DNA of 64,000 bases from Cotesia glomerata. Its lineage: Eukaryota; Arthropoda; Insecta; Hymenoptera; Braconidae. The stretch lies in the NCBI RefSeq assembly GCF_020080835.1, contig NC_058159.1, forward strand, positions 1,116,001 through 1,180,000, given 5' to 3'. Under the pieces are notes generated by a model that saw nothing but the letters and a program-made list of their open reading frames with translations, was not told where the DNA came from and made no database searches. Below are positions 43,479-57,558 of this stretch, piece after piece; the first letter of the stretch is position 1; each line of letters starts with the position of its first letter. A program made the position numbers and the translations under genes.

Positions 43479-45709
43479 ATGGAACGTGAAATAGCAATCG
43501 CGCGAGTAAATGCTATTTTAACGGAACTAATAACGCAAGTCAAAAAAATTAGCGATGCGTCAAAGAGACAGCAGGTGTCTTCTGACAATGAAGAGCAGTG
43601 CAGTGGATCGGAAAATCTAACAAAGATGTTGGATGTTCTTGGGCGCATTATTGAAATGCAAATGTGGACATCACCTAGAGAAGAACGTGAGCGCGCATCT
43701 ACTTTGGCGAGTGCACTTGTTAATGGAGAAAAAGCTCGAGTGGAAGCTGAGAGTAAGCTTTAAAAAAATCGATTTTACGTCTACTATTATGAAATAGTAT
43801 ACACGTATTTTTTTACTGTTTGTCTTTTTTGTTATTGTTACTCGAATTGATGCAACATGTTAATTTTTTTTTTTTTTTTTTATAGATTTAGAGAGTACAA
43901 TTGAAACGGAGAAACTTTTGCATCAACATTTCACAAATGACGTAAAAGAACAAATCGCTGAGGAAAAAATCCTCTTGGAAGGGATTAAGGCCAGACAAAA
44001 AAGGGAAATTGATGAAAGAAAGTCGGAATCTTTTTTATTTTTAGTAGTTTTGTTGTTTTATAAGCTGTATTGAATTTCTTAATGCTCAAATATGTCGAAG
44101 AAATCGCTTTGTACTGAATTTTTTTTATCATTAAAATTTACTTGCAATCTTGCAGTCACTATGTAACTGCTGTGACTTATGAATTATAGATAAATAAAAT
44201 TTTGCTTTATTAAATAATGCCTTTTGTTAAATTGCATTGTATTTTCTTAAATATTGAAGTTTTTAAATATATAAGCTCATTCCGATGTTACATTCATCAA
44301 GAGCTTTCATTTGAGTACCCACATTAATTTTTTATATATATATAATATATAAATATATGAAAAAATGATGTGGGTACTCAAATGAAAGCTCTTGATGAGT
44401 GTAACATCAGGATGAGCTTACATCTTTAAAAATGTCAATATTTCACAAGATATTTGTTAAATTGCACTGTTTTTTCTTAACTATTCATGTTTTTAAAGAT
44501 ATAAGCTCATCCTGATGTTATACTCGTCAAGCGCTTTCATTTGAGTACCCACATGCATTTTTGATATATTTTTGATACATGCATATATATAATATATATA
44601 AATATATGAAAAATTGATGTGGGTACTCAAATGAAAGGTCTCGATGAGTGTAACATCGGAATGAGCTTATATCTTTCAAAATGTCAATAGTTCACAAGAT
44701 ACAATGTTATTTCTCAATTATGTATCTAGAGATAGATTCACAAATTCAAATTAAGACCTTGCAATGACACTAAATTTCACTAAAAAAACTGATTTTATCA
44801 TATGACTATTCTGGATACAATTTTTCTTAGTCTCTTAATAATATAGATTATTTTTCAGGCAAAAAACTGCGGCAATTATTGAAGAAATTTTGGAAAAAAA
44901 ATCAGTAGAAGAAAAAAAATTGCTGAGAGAAGTAAATTTTAAATCTGCGGAGTATGAAGCGATTTATGCGATCAATGAAAGTAATGAAGAAAATTTGTAT
45001 AATATGAGGTATTTTAATATTTCTTAGATAAGTGTGAATTATGAATACTAAGCGATTTTATTTAAATTAAAAAATTGTTTTTTTTTATTAATATAATTTT
45101 AATTAAAATTTTATTAGGAGAAAAGCAGAACAAGACTATTTGGAAATACTTTCTAAGTATGATAAAGATGTTGGAATGCTTCACCGGGCTATGGAATCTC
45201 TGATAGAGGAATCAAATATATTGGAAATTAAATTGAAAATTCTTGAGGTTTTTTTAAAAAATACGCTCGATATATTTAATTAAAGGGAAAAACTTCTGTT
45301 TAATATCTTATTTTTATATCAACTAGTAACAATTTCACTTAATTTTGTAAATTTTTTTATGCTTTTAAAAAAATTTTTAAAAGTTCAAAGTTCTGATTTT
45401 TAATTGAATTTTTTGTTCTTGTTGATATAATAATAATTATAATAAATATTAGTTTTTTCGATTAATTTAATTCGATTAATTTTTTATTAGTAATCAGTAT
45501 AATTTTTAAAAAAGGACAAAGTATCAATCCAAAAGGTAGAATACGAGGAACTAAAAAACGAACGTGAGATGGCAATCGCAGAAGCATTTGCTGAAACTCT
45601 AAATAATTTCAAGAGAAATCGTGCGGCTAGAATAATACAGCGTGGCTGGCGTGGATATTTAGAGCGCCAGTTACTAAAAAAGAAGAAAAAATCTAAAAAG
45701 AAAAAATAA
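43479..45709 (+). CDS. DRC10: dynein regulatory complex protein 10 (IQCD)
   Basis: A subunit of the nexin-dynein regulatory complex, which links outer doublets and controls dynein in motile cilia and sperm flagella. Exons 43479-43752, 43886-44021, 44859-45008, 45118-45247 and 45515-45709 join in phase to 294 residues. The protein is mostly charged coiled coil. Family landmarks are WTSPREERERAS near the start (compare the TSPxEARDKA segment of human IQCD) and a C-terminal IQ motif, RAARIIQRGWRGYLERQ (266-282), followed by a Lys-rich tail. Human IQCD is longer at its N-terminus. An in-frame stop precedes this ATG, so upstream exons would have to be separate. Exon 2 has an atypical donor, GTCGGA. 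Intron 2 is filled by a Helitron ending 11 bp before the acceptor. Confidence 0.87.
44140..44847 (-). mobile_element. Helitron in DRC10 intron 2
   Basis: Reverse orientation. The left edge is the 3' end, with hairpin GCAGTCACTATGTAACTGC and a decayed CAAG in place of CTAG. Two palindromic units follow, then the leader and the 5' start, CTCTTAATAATATAGA|T, at 44847. Only TTATTTTTCAG separates it from exon 3. Confidence 0.8.
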
Positions 45710-46184
45710 ATAAATTTATTTACAAAAAAATCACACGATAAGTATTGAGAAAATGTGTCTATTAATTAAAAGACCCTGAGCCAGAACCTATTTCACTACG
45801 ATTCCCACTAACCTAGTCCCATTCTGTCTGTACTCCATTTAAAACTAATTATGTTGCTTATATATATGGAGTGATATCGCTATTTTCGCACATATGCACA
45901 AATCGATTCTAATATCCACACGTGGTCGTTATTTCATTTCAAGTGCAATATATTTAAAGAAAATCCTGGCTCCATTCCAGCCGCTGGATAAACTCAATGT
46001 CATCATGTTGGGAGAGTAGAAATATTAATTTAAATAAATATACTTCAAGTGGGAGTACAAAATAATCAAGTTCTGGGGCAAATGTTCATAAATTATCTTG
46101 AAATATAATTGAATTTATAGAAATTTATGAAGTTATTTTATTATTTTAGCTTTGGGTGATTTTTGATTGGAGTATAGTATAAAA
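45710..46184. other. non-coding stretch downstream of DRC10
   Basis: Probable 3' UTR and spacer of DRC10. AATAAATAAA begins at the stop codon and could serve as a poly(A) signal. Nothing else recognised. Confidence 0.4.
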
Positions 46185-46835
46185 CTAGCAAACTTGCTTT
46201 GTAAAATTTTACTTTATTAAATAATGAATTTTGTTAAATTACACTGTACTTTCTTAAATATTGACGTTTTTAAAGATATAAGCTCATCCCGATGTTAAAC
46301 TCATCAAGAGCTTTCATTTGAGTACCCACGTGCATTTTTGATATATTTTTCATATATACATATATATAAATATATAAAATATATGAAAAAATGATGTGGG
46401 TATTCAAATGAAAGCTCTTGATGAGTGTAACATCGGGACGAGCTTATATCTTTAAAAATGTCAATAGTTCACAAGATACAATGTCATTTCTTAATTATTG
46501 ACATTTTCTAAGATATAAACTCATTTCGATGTTACACTCATCGAGACCTTTCATTTAAGTACCCACATGGCATTTTTTATATATTATATATATTATATAT
46601 ATGGTATTTATGAAATATATAAATATATAAAATATATGAAAAATTGATGTGGGTACTCAAATGAAAACTCTTGATGAGTGTAACATCGGGATGAGCTTAT
46701 GTCTTTAAAAATGTCAATAGTTCACAACATACAAGGTCATTTCTCAATTATGTATCTATAGATAGAGTATTTTCGAATGCAGCTTAAATACTTGTCATAA
46801 TAAATTGACTATCGGTGAGAATGATATGAAACCTT
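46185..46835 (-). mobile_element. degraded Helitron with palindrome array
   Basis: Reverse orientation. CTAG and GCAAACTTGC remain at the left edge but the hairpin is deleted. Two units and the leader TCGAATGCAGCTTAAATACT are present, and the 5' terminus is missing. Confidence 0.7.
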
Positions 46836-48417
46836 GAATAATAAATCTCTTTCAGATTTAGACTATATTGTCAATCAGGAGCTAGTCTTTCAAAAGAGTG
46901 ACAATTTTTCGTTAATTATTCAAAAAAAAATGTCCTTGAATATTGAGTAAGATAAGAACTTTTTGAATAAATAAACAAAACTCCAAAAAAAATTCCCTTC
47001 CATCAACCCACCCGCATCCCGTGCCTTAATTCCCTCTCTAAACAAATGTTTCTCCATAACTCAAATAAAAAACCTAAAAAACTCAACTTAATATCTCCGT
47101 TATCAAAATCCATATGCCGATCAACTGACCGATCCCCAAGGCAGCAAGTACCACAAAAACCGCATGTTAAATTACTAAATATTGACTCCGGCATGATACA
47201 ACATACTGGTGCATAAAACACTTGCGGTCAGTGCCTACAATAAATGTTCTATTAAACTATAAACTGTATACCCTCTACCTCAGCTGAAATGCGTGTTAAT
47301 TTGACGAGCTCTATTAATCTCAAGGAGTAATTACCTCAATAAATCACCCTCTATTTTCGACGGCTAAGAAACTCCCACAATAATAATGACAAATGTAAGT
47401 ACTGTTACTCAAAAATAATTATTAATAACAATAACAATAACAACAAACCACCACCAGGAATCTAAATAAATAAAAGTGTGGCGAAGTTTATAAGCATGCG
47501 CAACAATATTTAAAAAGAGGGGGTGAAATATTCAGTCGAGCAAACCAGGCACGAACCAGCCGATCATTACGAGGTATCCGGGTCGCCGGGTGTTCGTTTC
47601 ACCGACTAAGAGTAAAACAACTCATATATATATAATATATAATATATAATACTTACTACTTGTATATTTATCATATATATTTATATTTTATCAAACATCA
47701 CTACTAAAGCTCCGAAACAATAAAAACCGGCACGGTATCAAGCTGTTCTCATTCTTATCATTATCACAACTCAACACTCGCATTAAATAAATTAAACAAA
47801 TTGAAAATATATTTTTTAAATTATTGCTTTTCAATTATAAATAATTATTATCGCTTGTCACAAAGGTGTTTTGCTAAATACTAAATTCTGCACATCAAAA
47901 GTGTAAAAATAAATTCCGGAGAATCAAAATAGATAAATTAAAGAAAGAAGTAACGAGCGTTAAGTGAAAGCGTTTTATTGTTGTTATTTTTTATTTTTTT
48001 TTTTTTCACTTACTCACCGCATTAAATTCAGTCTGTAGTTAATATATCACTTACTGTCATACGGTTATTTATTTTTCTACTTACGAGAGTTTAAGTATTT
48101 AGTTTTTTTCCCTTTCGGGCTCTATCAAACGTTTGCCACCTGTGGCTTAAGCTTTGTCTGCAAATTGTAATACATTTGTCAATTAATCGTTTTGTTTTTT
48201 CATTTTTTTTTTAATATTAAATTGTAATATGTATTAAAAGTGGTTTTCAAATGTTTGTTAATTTTTCAGAGTTTAGTGAAGTTCTAAAATGTGAAGGCCG
48301 AGTTTGAATTGAGGAATTATTCAGTGGGAAATATATACTTTTATGTTTAATTCATCATACTCATATAATATATCGGGTTTATTTTCATTGTCATTATTAC
48401 TGTTGCTTAAGTGAAGG
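46836..48417. other. upstream region of the 118-residue gene
   Basis: No supportable frame; the 47003-47221 minus frame has no gene-like features. A somewhat G/C-richer block at 47520-47615 contains the initiator-like TCAGTC at 47532 and CCGGGTCGCCGGG and may be a transcription start or 5' UTR exon. Confidence 0.35.
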
Positions 48418-51400
48418 ATGTCTTTGACTTCTCACCCGACAACAATGGTCAGCCATGAAGATAAATTAATGTCCGGAACTTTGGAAGAAAGGAAAGAAGC
48501 TTTCAAAGAGGATGTTGAGCTTATGAAAGAAACCACTAAATTTATTACTGAAGTTATTGAGACCGCGGCTACCGAGGCTTCGAAAAGAAAATTGCAGAGT
48601 CAGGTTGGTTTTTTTATTTAAGGTTATTTTATGTCAATAAAATTCAACGGTTAATTTAAGATAATTAGACTCTTTATAAAAATTTTTTTTAATGATTTTA
48701 AAAAGAATTTTTATTAAATAAATTAAGAAAATTTGAACTTGAGGATTTTAATAAGGTCATGGTTAAGAAATTAGACTTTAAAAAATTAGTGGAATAAATT
48801 TTATCATGTTTGCAGCCATAAATAAAGATAGTAGTGAAGAAAATATACATTAAGTATTTGAGTTTGTTTAAAATGTTACGAGGAAGAAATTTATTACTTA
48901 AAATTATCAGAATTAATTTTGGAGTTGAAGTATACTTTAAAGTAATCTAATTGTTTTATGTACATAAAGCTTTTTTTATGCGAAAAAAAATATAATTGAA
49001 GAAGATATGATGATAAGTATTTAGGCTGCATTCGTAAATACTCTATCTCTAAATACATAATTAAGAAATGACCTTGTATCTTGTGAATTATTGACATTTT
49101 TAAAGATATAAGCTCATCCCGATATTACACTCATCAAGACCTTTCATTTGAGTACCCACATCAATTTTTTATATATTTTATATTATATATTTATATATGT
49201 GTATATATGAAAAATATATCAAAAATAGATGTGGGTACTCAAATGACAGCTCTTCATCAGTGTAATATTGGGATGAACTTATATCTTAAACAATGTCAAT
49301 ATTTAAGAAAATACAGTGCAATTTAACAAATACCTTAGGTTCCAGAGCCAAATAAATTTTTTATCTATCTATTTATCTATATGAAAAATTGATCTGGGTA
49401 CTCAAATGAAAGGTCTCTATGAGTGTAACATCAGGATGAGCTTATATTTTTAAAAACGTCAGTATTTCAGAAAGTACAGCGCAATTTAACAAAAGTTATT
49501 TATTCATAAACCAAAATTTTATTTAATTATAGTTCACAAGTCACGGAAGTCACATAGTGACTGCAAAGTGGCTAGTTATAATTTAAAAAGTAAAATAAAA
49601 TCGAGTTATTGTTGATTAATCTGAACAGTAGATTTAATGTAAATCAGATGTCTCATAACAGACTTGTTGAATTGGCCTGATTTTCTTCCCTAAGCTTCAA
49701 TTTCCAGTGGGATGAAACCCTATTGAATACCAACTTTGTCAACCTTTTTTCATAGTAAATATATAACGAGTAAAACGAGCAGGTTTATGACTAAAAATAG
49801 CTTCTTATCTTCGGTATTGGCAAAATAACGGAATCCGTAGGGTCCTTAGTAAATATATCGGGTTCCTATAGAGGATAATGACATTTTATTAACTTCATTA
49901 TCGATATTTTCAGAATATAAAAAAAATGTTTTTTTGAAATTTCTAAAAATATTTCTCTCCAAAAATATTGTTTCTATTTTCTTTTCGTATATCTACCATC
50001 TCGTTCTCATAAAAAGTATCCATTTAAATAAAAAATAAATAGAGTTACGTCCTCGATAGTGATACTAGAAGCTCTCAGTTTCTGTGCGATCTGATTACTT
50101 CTCTATTCACACTTGCAACTGAGCCAATCCAAACACCCAACACAAGCTAACGTACAATATATACACATGCACAATAATCGTCTCTGTTTGTTTCAGGGTG
50201 ATGGAACAAGTGAAGGTAAATTGACACTGAATAACACTTTGATAAAAAAAAGTTCAATTAACCCGATCGATTTACTTATAATTATTGAATTTAAACTAAA
50301 TGTCTCCCGTTGTTTAGTGAGTAGTAACGAACTAGATAACTGTTTTTAAAAATCATCAATTTTATTTTATTTCTAATTCATAAACATTCTTTTTTTTTTT
50401 TTTTCTTTAATCTAACTTCATAAAACCTTAGCAGCTTTTTTTCAATAAAACAAAATCGTTTCGCTTTTAAATAGTGACGATTAATTAAAGTTAATCAATA
50501 GAGAGTTATGTCTCGCTGTCAGTAAACAAATTAACGGCTAATTAAGACCCGTAGTTAAAGCTAACGCGTTCAATAACAAAGTGGAACAATGCATGTGTTA
50601 CGCAGGCAGTAGATTGAAGGGTGGCGATGTCATCAGCGGCTGGAACAACCGTGCCCGTGGCTTCTGCAATCGGATTCTGAACACCCTCTGCCCATGCTTC
50701 ATCAACAATGGTAAAATCGTAGAGACTGATTTCAAATAAATTTTATTTATCACTATTGATAGTTTGTTATTAATTAATGTTTAAGTAAGCTAACTTAAAC
50801 TGTCCAAAACGCTAGACAAACAATCTAACAAATTAACATATGTCACGAAGCATTTTGTATATTAACTGCCCAGCATTACATGCAACTGCCAACATGCTGT
50901 CCATCTTTATTATTCACTTCTGTATTGTATTGTATAGATCTTAGCAGCATTAAACATCTAAATTTATCCATATCATTAATTTAAGCATCAAAAATTCTAC
51001 TTCTGATATTAAAATACTTTTCTTACTACATTAATATTTACCTTCTTATTGTTATTATTAATATTAGATGTATATTAATTTATCCTGTATTTTTTTTTTT
51101 TTTGTATCAATTGGCAATTAAAATAATCCTTTCTAAAAGACTTGAAGTTTTTTCACACTACTTTTATCTTTAGATGTGCGTCTTTTTTAGAATTATGTAA
51201 ATTTCGATCTAATCTAAGAAAAAATAGACGTAAAAAAATATATAAAGGCAAAATGAGCTTTTATGTGATGAAATTTCAATTTTACTGTCATTTTTTATAA
51301 AAAAAAATTAATGTTAAGACAAGAGAAAATTTGTTAGAATTTTTTTGATCATTTTTCTCAAGCTGTCGGGAGGTGTTACGTCTCGAGAGTATTGAATCAT

Positions 51401-52998
51401 TGTCAAGCTTATAAGAATTATGATTAACTAAAAAAGGATGAAAAAAAAATTGACAATGTTTGAAATAAATTATTTAAATTATTGGATAATTTGTTTTATA
51501 AAAATTGAAATCTCATTTTGCCTTTTGAATAATTTTTAATTGTAAATTAAATTACTAGGGTTGATTATTCTTTGTAGTCTTTTGTCTTACGGCAAACTGC
51601 AGAGGTCACGAGCATACACTAATAAAAAAAGATATTTCTGTAATTTTTATTATTATTTAAAATTTGACTTTTAATTATCGAGAATTAAAATTATTTTGTT
51701 TATAAAAATTAAATAGTTTGTATCAGATTAATTTTTTTTAGTTAATGTCTCAATATCTTATTTTAAGAATAATATATATATATATATATATATTTCATTT
51801 ATCTTAGAATTTAAAATACCCCGGAGGTATTATAGTTAACTTGCGATAAACTTTTATTTATTTCATTTTTTCATATTATTACCATTCAGATTTAAATATC
51901 TAAATATCATAAAGTTTCTTATAGCCTTAGGTAAAACTTTTAACTTAAAAGTCAAATTTTTTATATAAAAAAATCCAGAATCATAAAACTATTGCGATAT
52001 CTTTACAACTGCAAACAATTAAATGATCCACAGAAATACACTACTGCATTAATTAATTGCAAGCCTATTTTTATCTTATTTTTTTCTAACTAAGCTTAAC
52101 CATTAAAATATTTTCATTGAAAAATAGCTGCACTGATTCTAGTGAATAGAGTTAGATAGAAAAGAAACTAGCGTGTAGTGTTAGACTTAATGCAACTACT
52201 TGTTTAATATTTAAATGGGACATTTTTATTTTTTTACGGAAATTCTTGAAATAATGTGATATAATTCAATTGTACCGCTAAAATTTTAATTATGAATTAT
52301 AAATTTAAGTTTTAATGATAATTTAGAACTTTTTTTTACTTTTGGTTAAAAAAAAAAGTTTTTTCATTCAAATTGAAAAAAAAAAAAACTTTTTTGTACC
52401 TATTCTGAAAAAAATTTTTAATTTATTTTTGATAGAATAGAAAATAATAAAAATATGAGGATTTAAACTTTTGAAATTACATTTTAATAAGAACTGAATT
52501 TTTCGAAACAAAAATTAATTTTCAAAGAGATTTTCTCTAAAATCAAGTAGTTTTTTTTTTCTCTTTAGTGTACACATATAAAAAAAAATTGACAACTATT
52601 ACTTAAATTAATTTAAAAATTTTTCTTAAATTTTTTTTCAAAAAGTAATCGATTAAAATAATTAAAAAAAATTTTTTTTTTACTCTGACGGCACATTTTC
52701 TCTGAATTCAAGTGCCAAAACAATGAATATCTTTAAAATAAGTACAAACGTATTAATTAAACATAAAACAAATGTCCTATTTAGATTTTAAGCTAGTAAA
52801 CTAGTAAACCTTTGTTCAGATTAGCACTCTTGCATGACTTAGAGCTGAACAAATTAGCAATAAAAATACAAAAAACAGTACTAATATGTATAATATGATA
52901 AAAATAGAGAGACAATTGGTGCCAATACAATAGAATTTATTCTTTTCATAGACTTGTTGGCCTGGACGCCCTACCGTTATCGCTTCACGAGACCGTAA
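48418..52998 (+). CDS. small protein with Cys-Pro-Cys motif, family not recognised
   Basis: Four exons, 48418-48603, 50197-50215, 50606-50710 and 52952-52998, join in phase to 118 residues. The first exon encodes a charged helix (LEERKEAFKEDVELMKETTK ... TEASKRKLQSQ), the 19-nt microexon encodes GDGTSE, the third GGDVISGWNNRARGFCNRIL and NTLCPCFINN, and the last LAWTPYRYRFTRP. Codon use and clean splice sites in the third and fourth exons make this a real gene despite long introns. If the last intron (donor GTAAAA) is retained, the protein ends NGKIVETDFK instead. Skipping the microexon would frameshift into a stop in exon 3. The C-x-C near a basic helix suggests membrane attachment by acylation; this is only a guess. 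Confidence 0.72.
48604..50196. other. intron 1 of the 118-residue gene
   Basis: AT-rich intron. It contains a Helitron at 49003-49575 and a LINE-tail-like phrase (CCAGAGCCAAATAAATTTTT, then TATC repeats) at about 49340-49380 inside it. No additional exon seen. Confidence 0.4.
49003..49575 (+). mobile_element. Helitron in intron 1 of the 118-residue gene (5' end lost)
   Basis: Begins in the leader (TATTTAGGCTGCATTCG), holds one complete and one half unit, and ends AAGTCACATAGTGACTGCAA, then AGTGGCTAG|T. Its second unit is broken by the LINE-tail-like insert at about 49340-49380. Confidence 0.7.
50711..52951. other. intron 3 of the 118-residue gene
   Basis: A 2.2-kb AT-rich intron; a TA run lies at about 51772-51793. 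No exon or known repeat recognised. Confidence 0.4.
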
Positions 52999-55781
52999 CC
53001 ACTCGGAAGAACAACCGATTCCATAAAATCCAATAATAGATAAAGATAACTAACATATATATTGTATGTACATGTACACATAAAGTATACACTCCGTCAA
53101 TTTATTGCCGACAAACTCGTGGACCTTTACAACCATTTTTTTAACTTCTGTGGTTATATTCTGTCCCATTAAATAATTACTTACTAGTATTAGTATTAAT
53201 TATATGAATCTCTTTTGAGAATGCATCATTTTTAATGATTTATTTTAATCAATGTATAGTAATATGTATCAAAAGAACAATTAGTATTTGTACATGAAAG
53301 TAAAGTATATATAAAAATAGTATTTTCAAAAAATACTGCTCAAAAAATTCCGTTTTATTAATTTTGTAAATTTTTTGATTGAATTTTTTTTCTAATGATT
53401 TTATTGTGAAAAAAAAATTACTAACGCTAACAATATATCTGATCGACGTGTACTTTGTACTTCATAAAGCAAAAGTAGAGAAAAAATTTAAACAAAGTTA
53501 AAGTTAGCTATTGACCTGAAGAGAAGAAAAAAGTTTGATAAAAATACTCAATTCTATTCAATACTTTTTCATCACAAGTACTTTGCTTTGTTGCCGTTCA
53601 TGGTTCAGTTGTTTTATTTATTATTTTATGAAGATTTTATGAAAATTTTATTTTATTTAAGATATTTTTAAACTGATTTTTTTATTAAATTAATAAAAAG
53701 GAAAATTATTGCAAAATTATTGAAGTATTCTAATTTAAAAAATTGAAAACTTTAGTGAGAATTAACTGTATGTAAATATGTATCTATATAATATATATTA
53801 TATAATGTTAGCTGTCATTTGTCATATAGTTTATATAAGAAGAAATTGGAGTATGCAATGCGTTTTGAAATTATGTTAAAAATGTGCTTTGAAGTCTATA
53901 TTCTCTACGGAACAAAGCGTAATATAATCTACAACAATATGTGACAATCAATTTAAATGACACATTTATTTATTACCAATTATTTCAATTGTGTTGTATG
54001 TAATTTAAGTTAAAATTGTATTGCAGTTTTTTTTTTATTTGAACATTTGAATATTGTTAACTGTACCTGCAATAAAATTCAAAATGTCATGCTGTAATAA
54101 CTAATACAATAATTATAATAATATTTACAGTGTATAGATCGATGTACAATAAAAAATATAAATAATATAACTATCGTAATATATCTTTGTAAATTTATTT
54201 TTGCGAAATTTAGAAAATTTTTTTACTAATACTTTTAATTACTTTACCCTGGAATAATTTAATTAATTTGAGGTACTCTTCTCGCAACGCAACTCCAAAA
54301 TTAAACTTCTGAAGTATGGGATTGCGCAAAGTGTACGTTGTTAATTTATTGCAGTATGAAGACAGGGTATATCTAGTAATTATAATTGAGATATGAAATG
54401 TCCTCGACATTATAAAAAAATAAATCTCATTAATTACTATATCGTATGTCAGACTACGAAACTGCTGGGTTAAATATTTCTATTAGTAGATAATACTAAA
54501 TTTTCCTTGGACCTACATTTATTTGCTGATAAAACAACTGCTAAGTGATGTAATAAAATACATAAATGTCATCCTAAAAGTTTAATGCGTCATGAATATA
54601 AAGGTAAGTAAATAGCGTAATTTTATTCCTGGACTTTTCCGGGGTTTATGATTAAAAATTTTTTATTTATTTTAGACAGTTAGAAAATTTAATTTGTATT
54701 TATGCTGCAAGTAAATAAATAAAAAACTGGAGTTTTTTTTTTCGGTGGAGTAATTTAGGAATAAATATGAATTTTAATCCGAAAAATATCCGAGAACGGA
54801 GATTTTAAGTTAAAATAAATTTTTATTTAGCTAAAACAAATTTTATAACAAAAATAAATTATTAACATTATGATATTTAATTAAATAAAATTAATTACTT
54901 GAATTTTACTGAAGTTAACTTTTATACGGCAATTTTAAGGATTTTATAATAAATAAATTATTATCGAGAGTTTTAAAAAAAAAAACTACTTGTAGAAATT
55001 AAGAGAAATATTTTCAAGTATTGAAATTTAATTATTACATCAAATTATAAGGAAAAAAAGTTATATTAATTTTCTAAATTTCGCATTTTATTTCTTAATA
55101 AATAATATCTTTACTTTTTATGATTTCTTCTTAGTGAAAAAAAAATGTAAGTAAAATTAACTCGGCGAAATTTTCTTTATGAATAATTTAAATAAAATCC
55201 TTATTGGACTGAATTTCACCCTGGAGGGATTAAATTCACTCTGCGATTTTTTTACAGTGTATATAAATTAATAATTAAAAAATAAATAACAATTTTAATT
55301 AAAAAATAAATTAAAATACGCTTAGTATTATTTTTCAAGCCGACGAAATTTAATTAGTGATATAATAGTTTAAGCGAGTAATAAAATCTCTTACTAAAGC
55401 AATAATAAAGTAGCCTAGCAACGTAACATAGTACCATAGAAACCCAGTGAGAATCTAAAACCCTCTACAAGTTTCTAAGATTATAACCCGGAATCGTTTG
55501 TCGTGGAAATAACCCTCTATTTCAGTATTCTCCGACACTGATGTTAATTTACTTTAAAATTATTCATCGCTGAAATAATAGAGTGTAAGTAAAAGGATAA
55601 AACAAGTCGAGTGAATAATTTATGCAAACCTTTTTTTTAATAGGTTACAGTTTTAAAGATCTGTCACTTTTAATTTGTCATGTGATCCATTAATACTTTA
55701 AGGTAAATCGATGGTTGGAAATTTTTTTATTATAAATAATAAATATTATTCTATTTTATAATTTATGAACTATAAAATTTA
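52999..55781. other. intergenic stretch before the dynein gene
   Basis: AT-rich. The start probably holds the 3' UTR of the 118-residue gene. No supportable gene; the 54210-54410 minus frame lacks family features. Confidence 0.4.
55410..55443. promoter_or_regulatory. X-box-like sites upstream of the dynein gene
   Basis: AGTACCATAGAAAC at 55430-55443 matches the RFX X-box consensus at 13 of 14 positions. GTAGCCTAGCAAC at 55410-55422 has both half-sites with a one-base-shorter spacer. They lie about 340 bp before the start codon. Confidence 0.4.
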
Positions 55782-57515
55782 ATGAATGATAGAATCATGA
55801 CTTCGAGAGGCGAAAAGAGGGTTAATGACAAACGTGACAGGACACGTGATCGAATTAAGAGAAAAAAAACATTGGATGAACTTATTAGCATCACTGATGC
55901 CAATGCAATTGATAATATAATCGGGCAAACTTATAAAGATTTAAATATTTCGGTAAAACATTTGTCGAGGTAAGCTAAAGTTATTTTTAATTAGGAAGTG
56001 TCGGATTTCGGATGATTATTTTTTTTTAAATCATACAATTATCGTATTAATAACTATTTTTTATTTGTCCGACAATTTTTTAAATAAATTCGCTCATTAA
56101 ATAATAACTAATCTAATAGTTTATAATTTTATGAATTATATTTTCTTTGTTGCTTTAATATAAAATTGACTCTATTTTCATTGATAAAAAAATTGTCGGA
56201 CAAATAATCATTTATTATTCACACTACAACCTTATGACTAGCAACAGCCTTTTAATTAATTGATTCGAATGATTTTTTTGATGAGAAAATTTTTAAAGGA
56301 CTCGTAAGCCGTCCCCTTCAAAATTGCGACGCGAAAAAGAGCTTCTGTTCAAAATGAATAGTTACACGAAGTTGAGAAAAAATCGAGAAGAATTTCGTCG
56401 CTATTTAGTTAAAATGATAATAGAGCAGGAGTTGGAAGACAATCCTGAGTCTGAGATAAATGAGGAGAAAGTAATGAGTGCGGATGGTAAAGATGATTTA
56501 TTGAAGTATTATTACTATATAATGTACGGTATTGATGATGTACATGTCGCTCCGATGGAGGCGGAGTTGCTGGCGAGGATTTTGAACCTCGTGCCTCAAA
56601 AATGGAAGAAGAAATTCAGAGGTGTTCTCGATAGAGTTATTGGTCATATTAAGGAAGACTATGCGATGAGTTTAAAGAAGTCGATTGTTGATTTTGTGCT
56701 TCAAGATCCGTTGAAAGATGACTTTGGAGTTTATGAAAGCAAGGTAAACATTTTTGCTACTATTTTGTATAGGAAAATGATAAAGATGATTATTTTCCTC
56801 GAGAAGTTTCAAACTTCTTCGATTTCTCCGTACTGACCCATCTAAGACTCTCAGCCAAACTTAGCTCTAACGTTTCTTTAACTTATACTCCATAAATTTG
56901 GTCATCAACAATGTGAATTGAATTGATAGATTTCTTGCGTGGAAAATCGATAAAAGGAATTAACTTTTCTGAGAAGTTTCAAACTTTGCCCGAAAAAAAA
57001 TAATAGAATTAAAATAAATTCTATTTGTTCAACGAATCTAAACACGAATTGTGGTAGAGCATGATCCACCCTATCAGTTCGGTCGATTAGGGTCATTGAG
57101 ACGATGGTAGAATTCATGATATTTCGAAAAAGCATATTTAATATTTATTTTTAAATTTTTTACGTCTGAAAATAGTTTTAGCCGTAATATAAAATATTTA
57201 CTACTAGCAACCTTGCAGTCACTATGTGACTACCGTGACTTGTGAACTATAAATAAATAAAATTTTGCTTTATTAAATAATGACTTTTATTAAATTGCAC
57301 TGTACTTTCTTAAATATTGACGTTTTTCAAGATATAAGCTCATACCGATGTTACACTCATCAAGAGCTTTCATTTGAGTACCCACATGCATTTTTGATAT
57401 ATTTTTCATATATACATATATATAATATATATTTTAAAAATATAAGCTCATCCCGATGTTAACCTCATTAAGAGCTTTCATTTGAGTACCCACATGCATT
57501 TTTGATATATTTTTC

Positions 57516-57558
<43 letters not shown>

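Noticed and set aside
47003..47221. 72-codon cysteine-containing frame on the minus strand
   Set aside because: No signal peptide, no splice partner and no recognisable pattern.
50113..50349. 78-codon open frame around the microexon
   Set aside because: The frame only contains the 19-nt microexon; the upstream part lies before its acceptor and the downstream part after its donor.
56905..57135. 76-codon minus-strand frame in a dynein intron
   Set aside because: Open by chance in intronic sequence, with no gene-like features.
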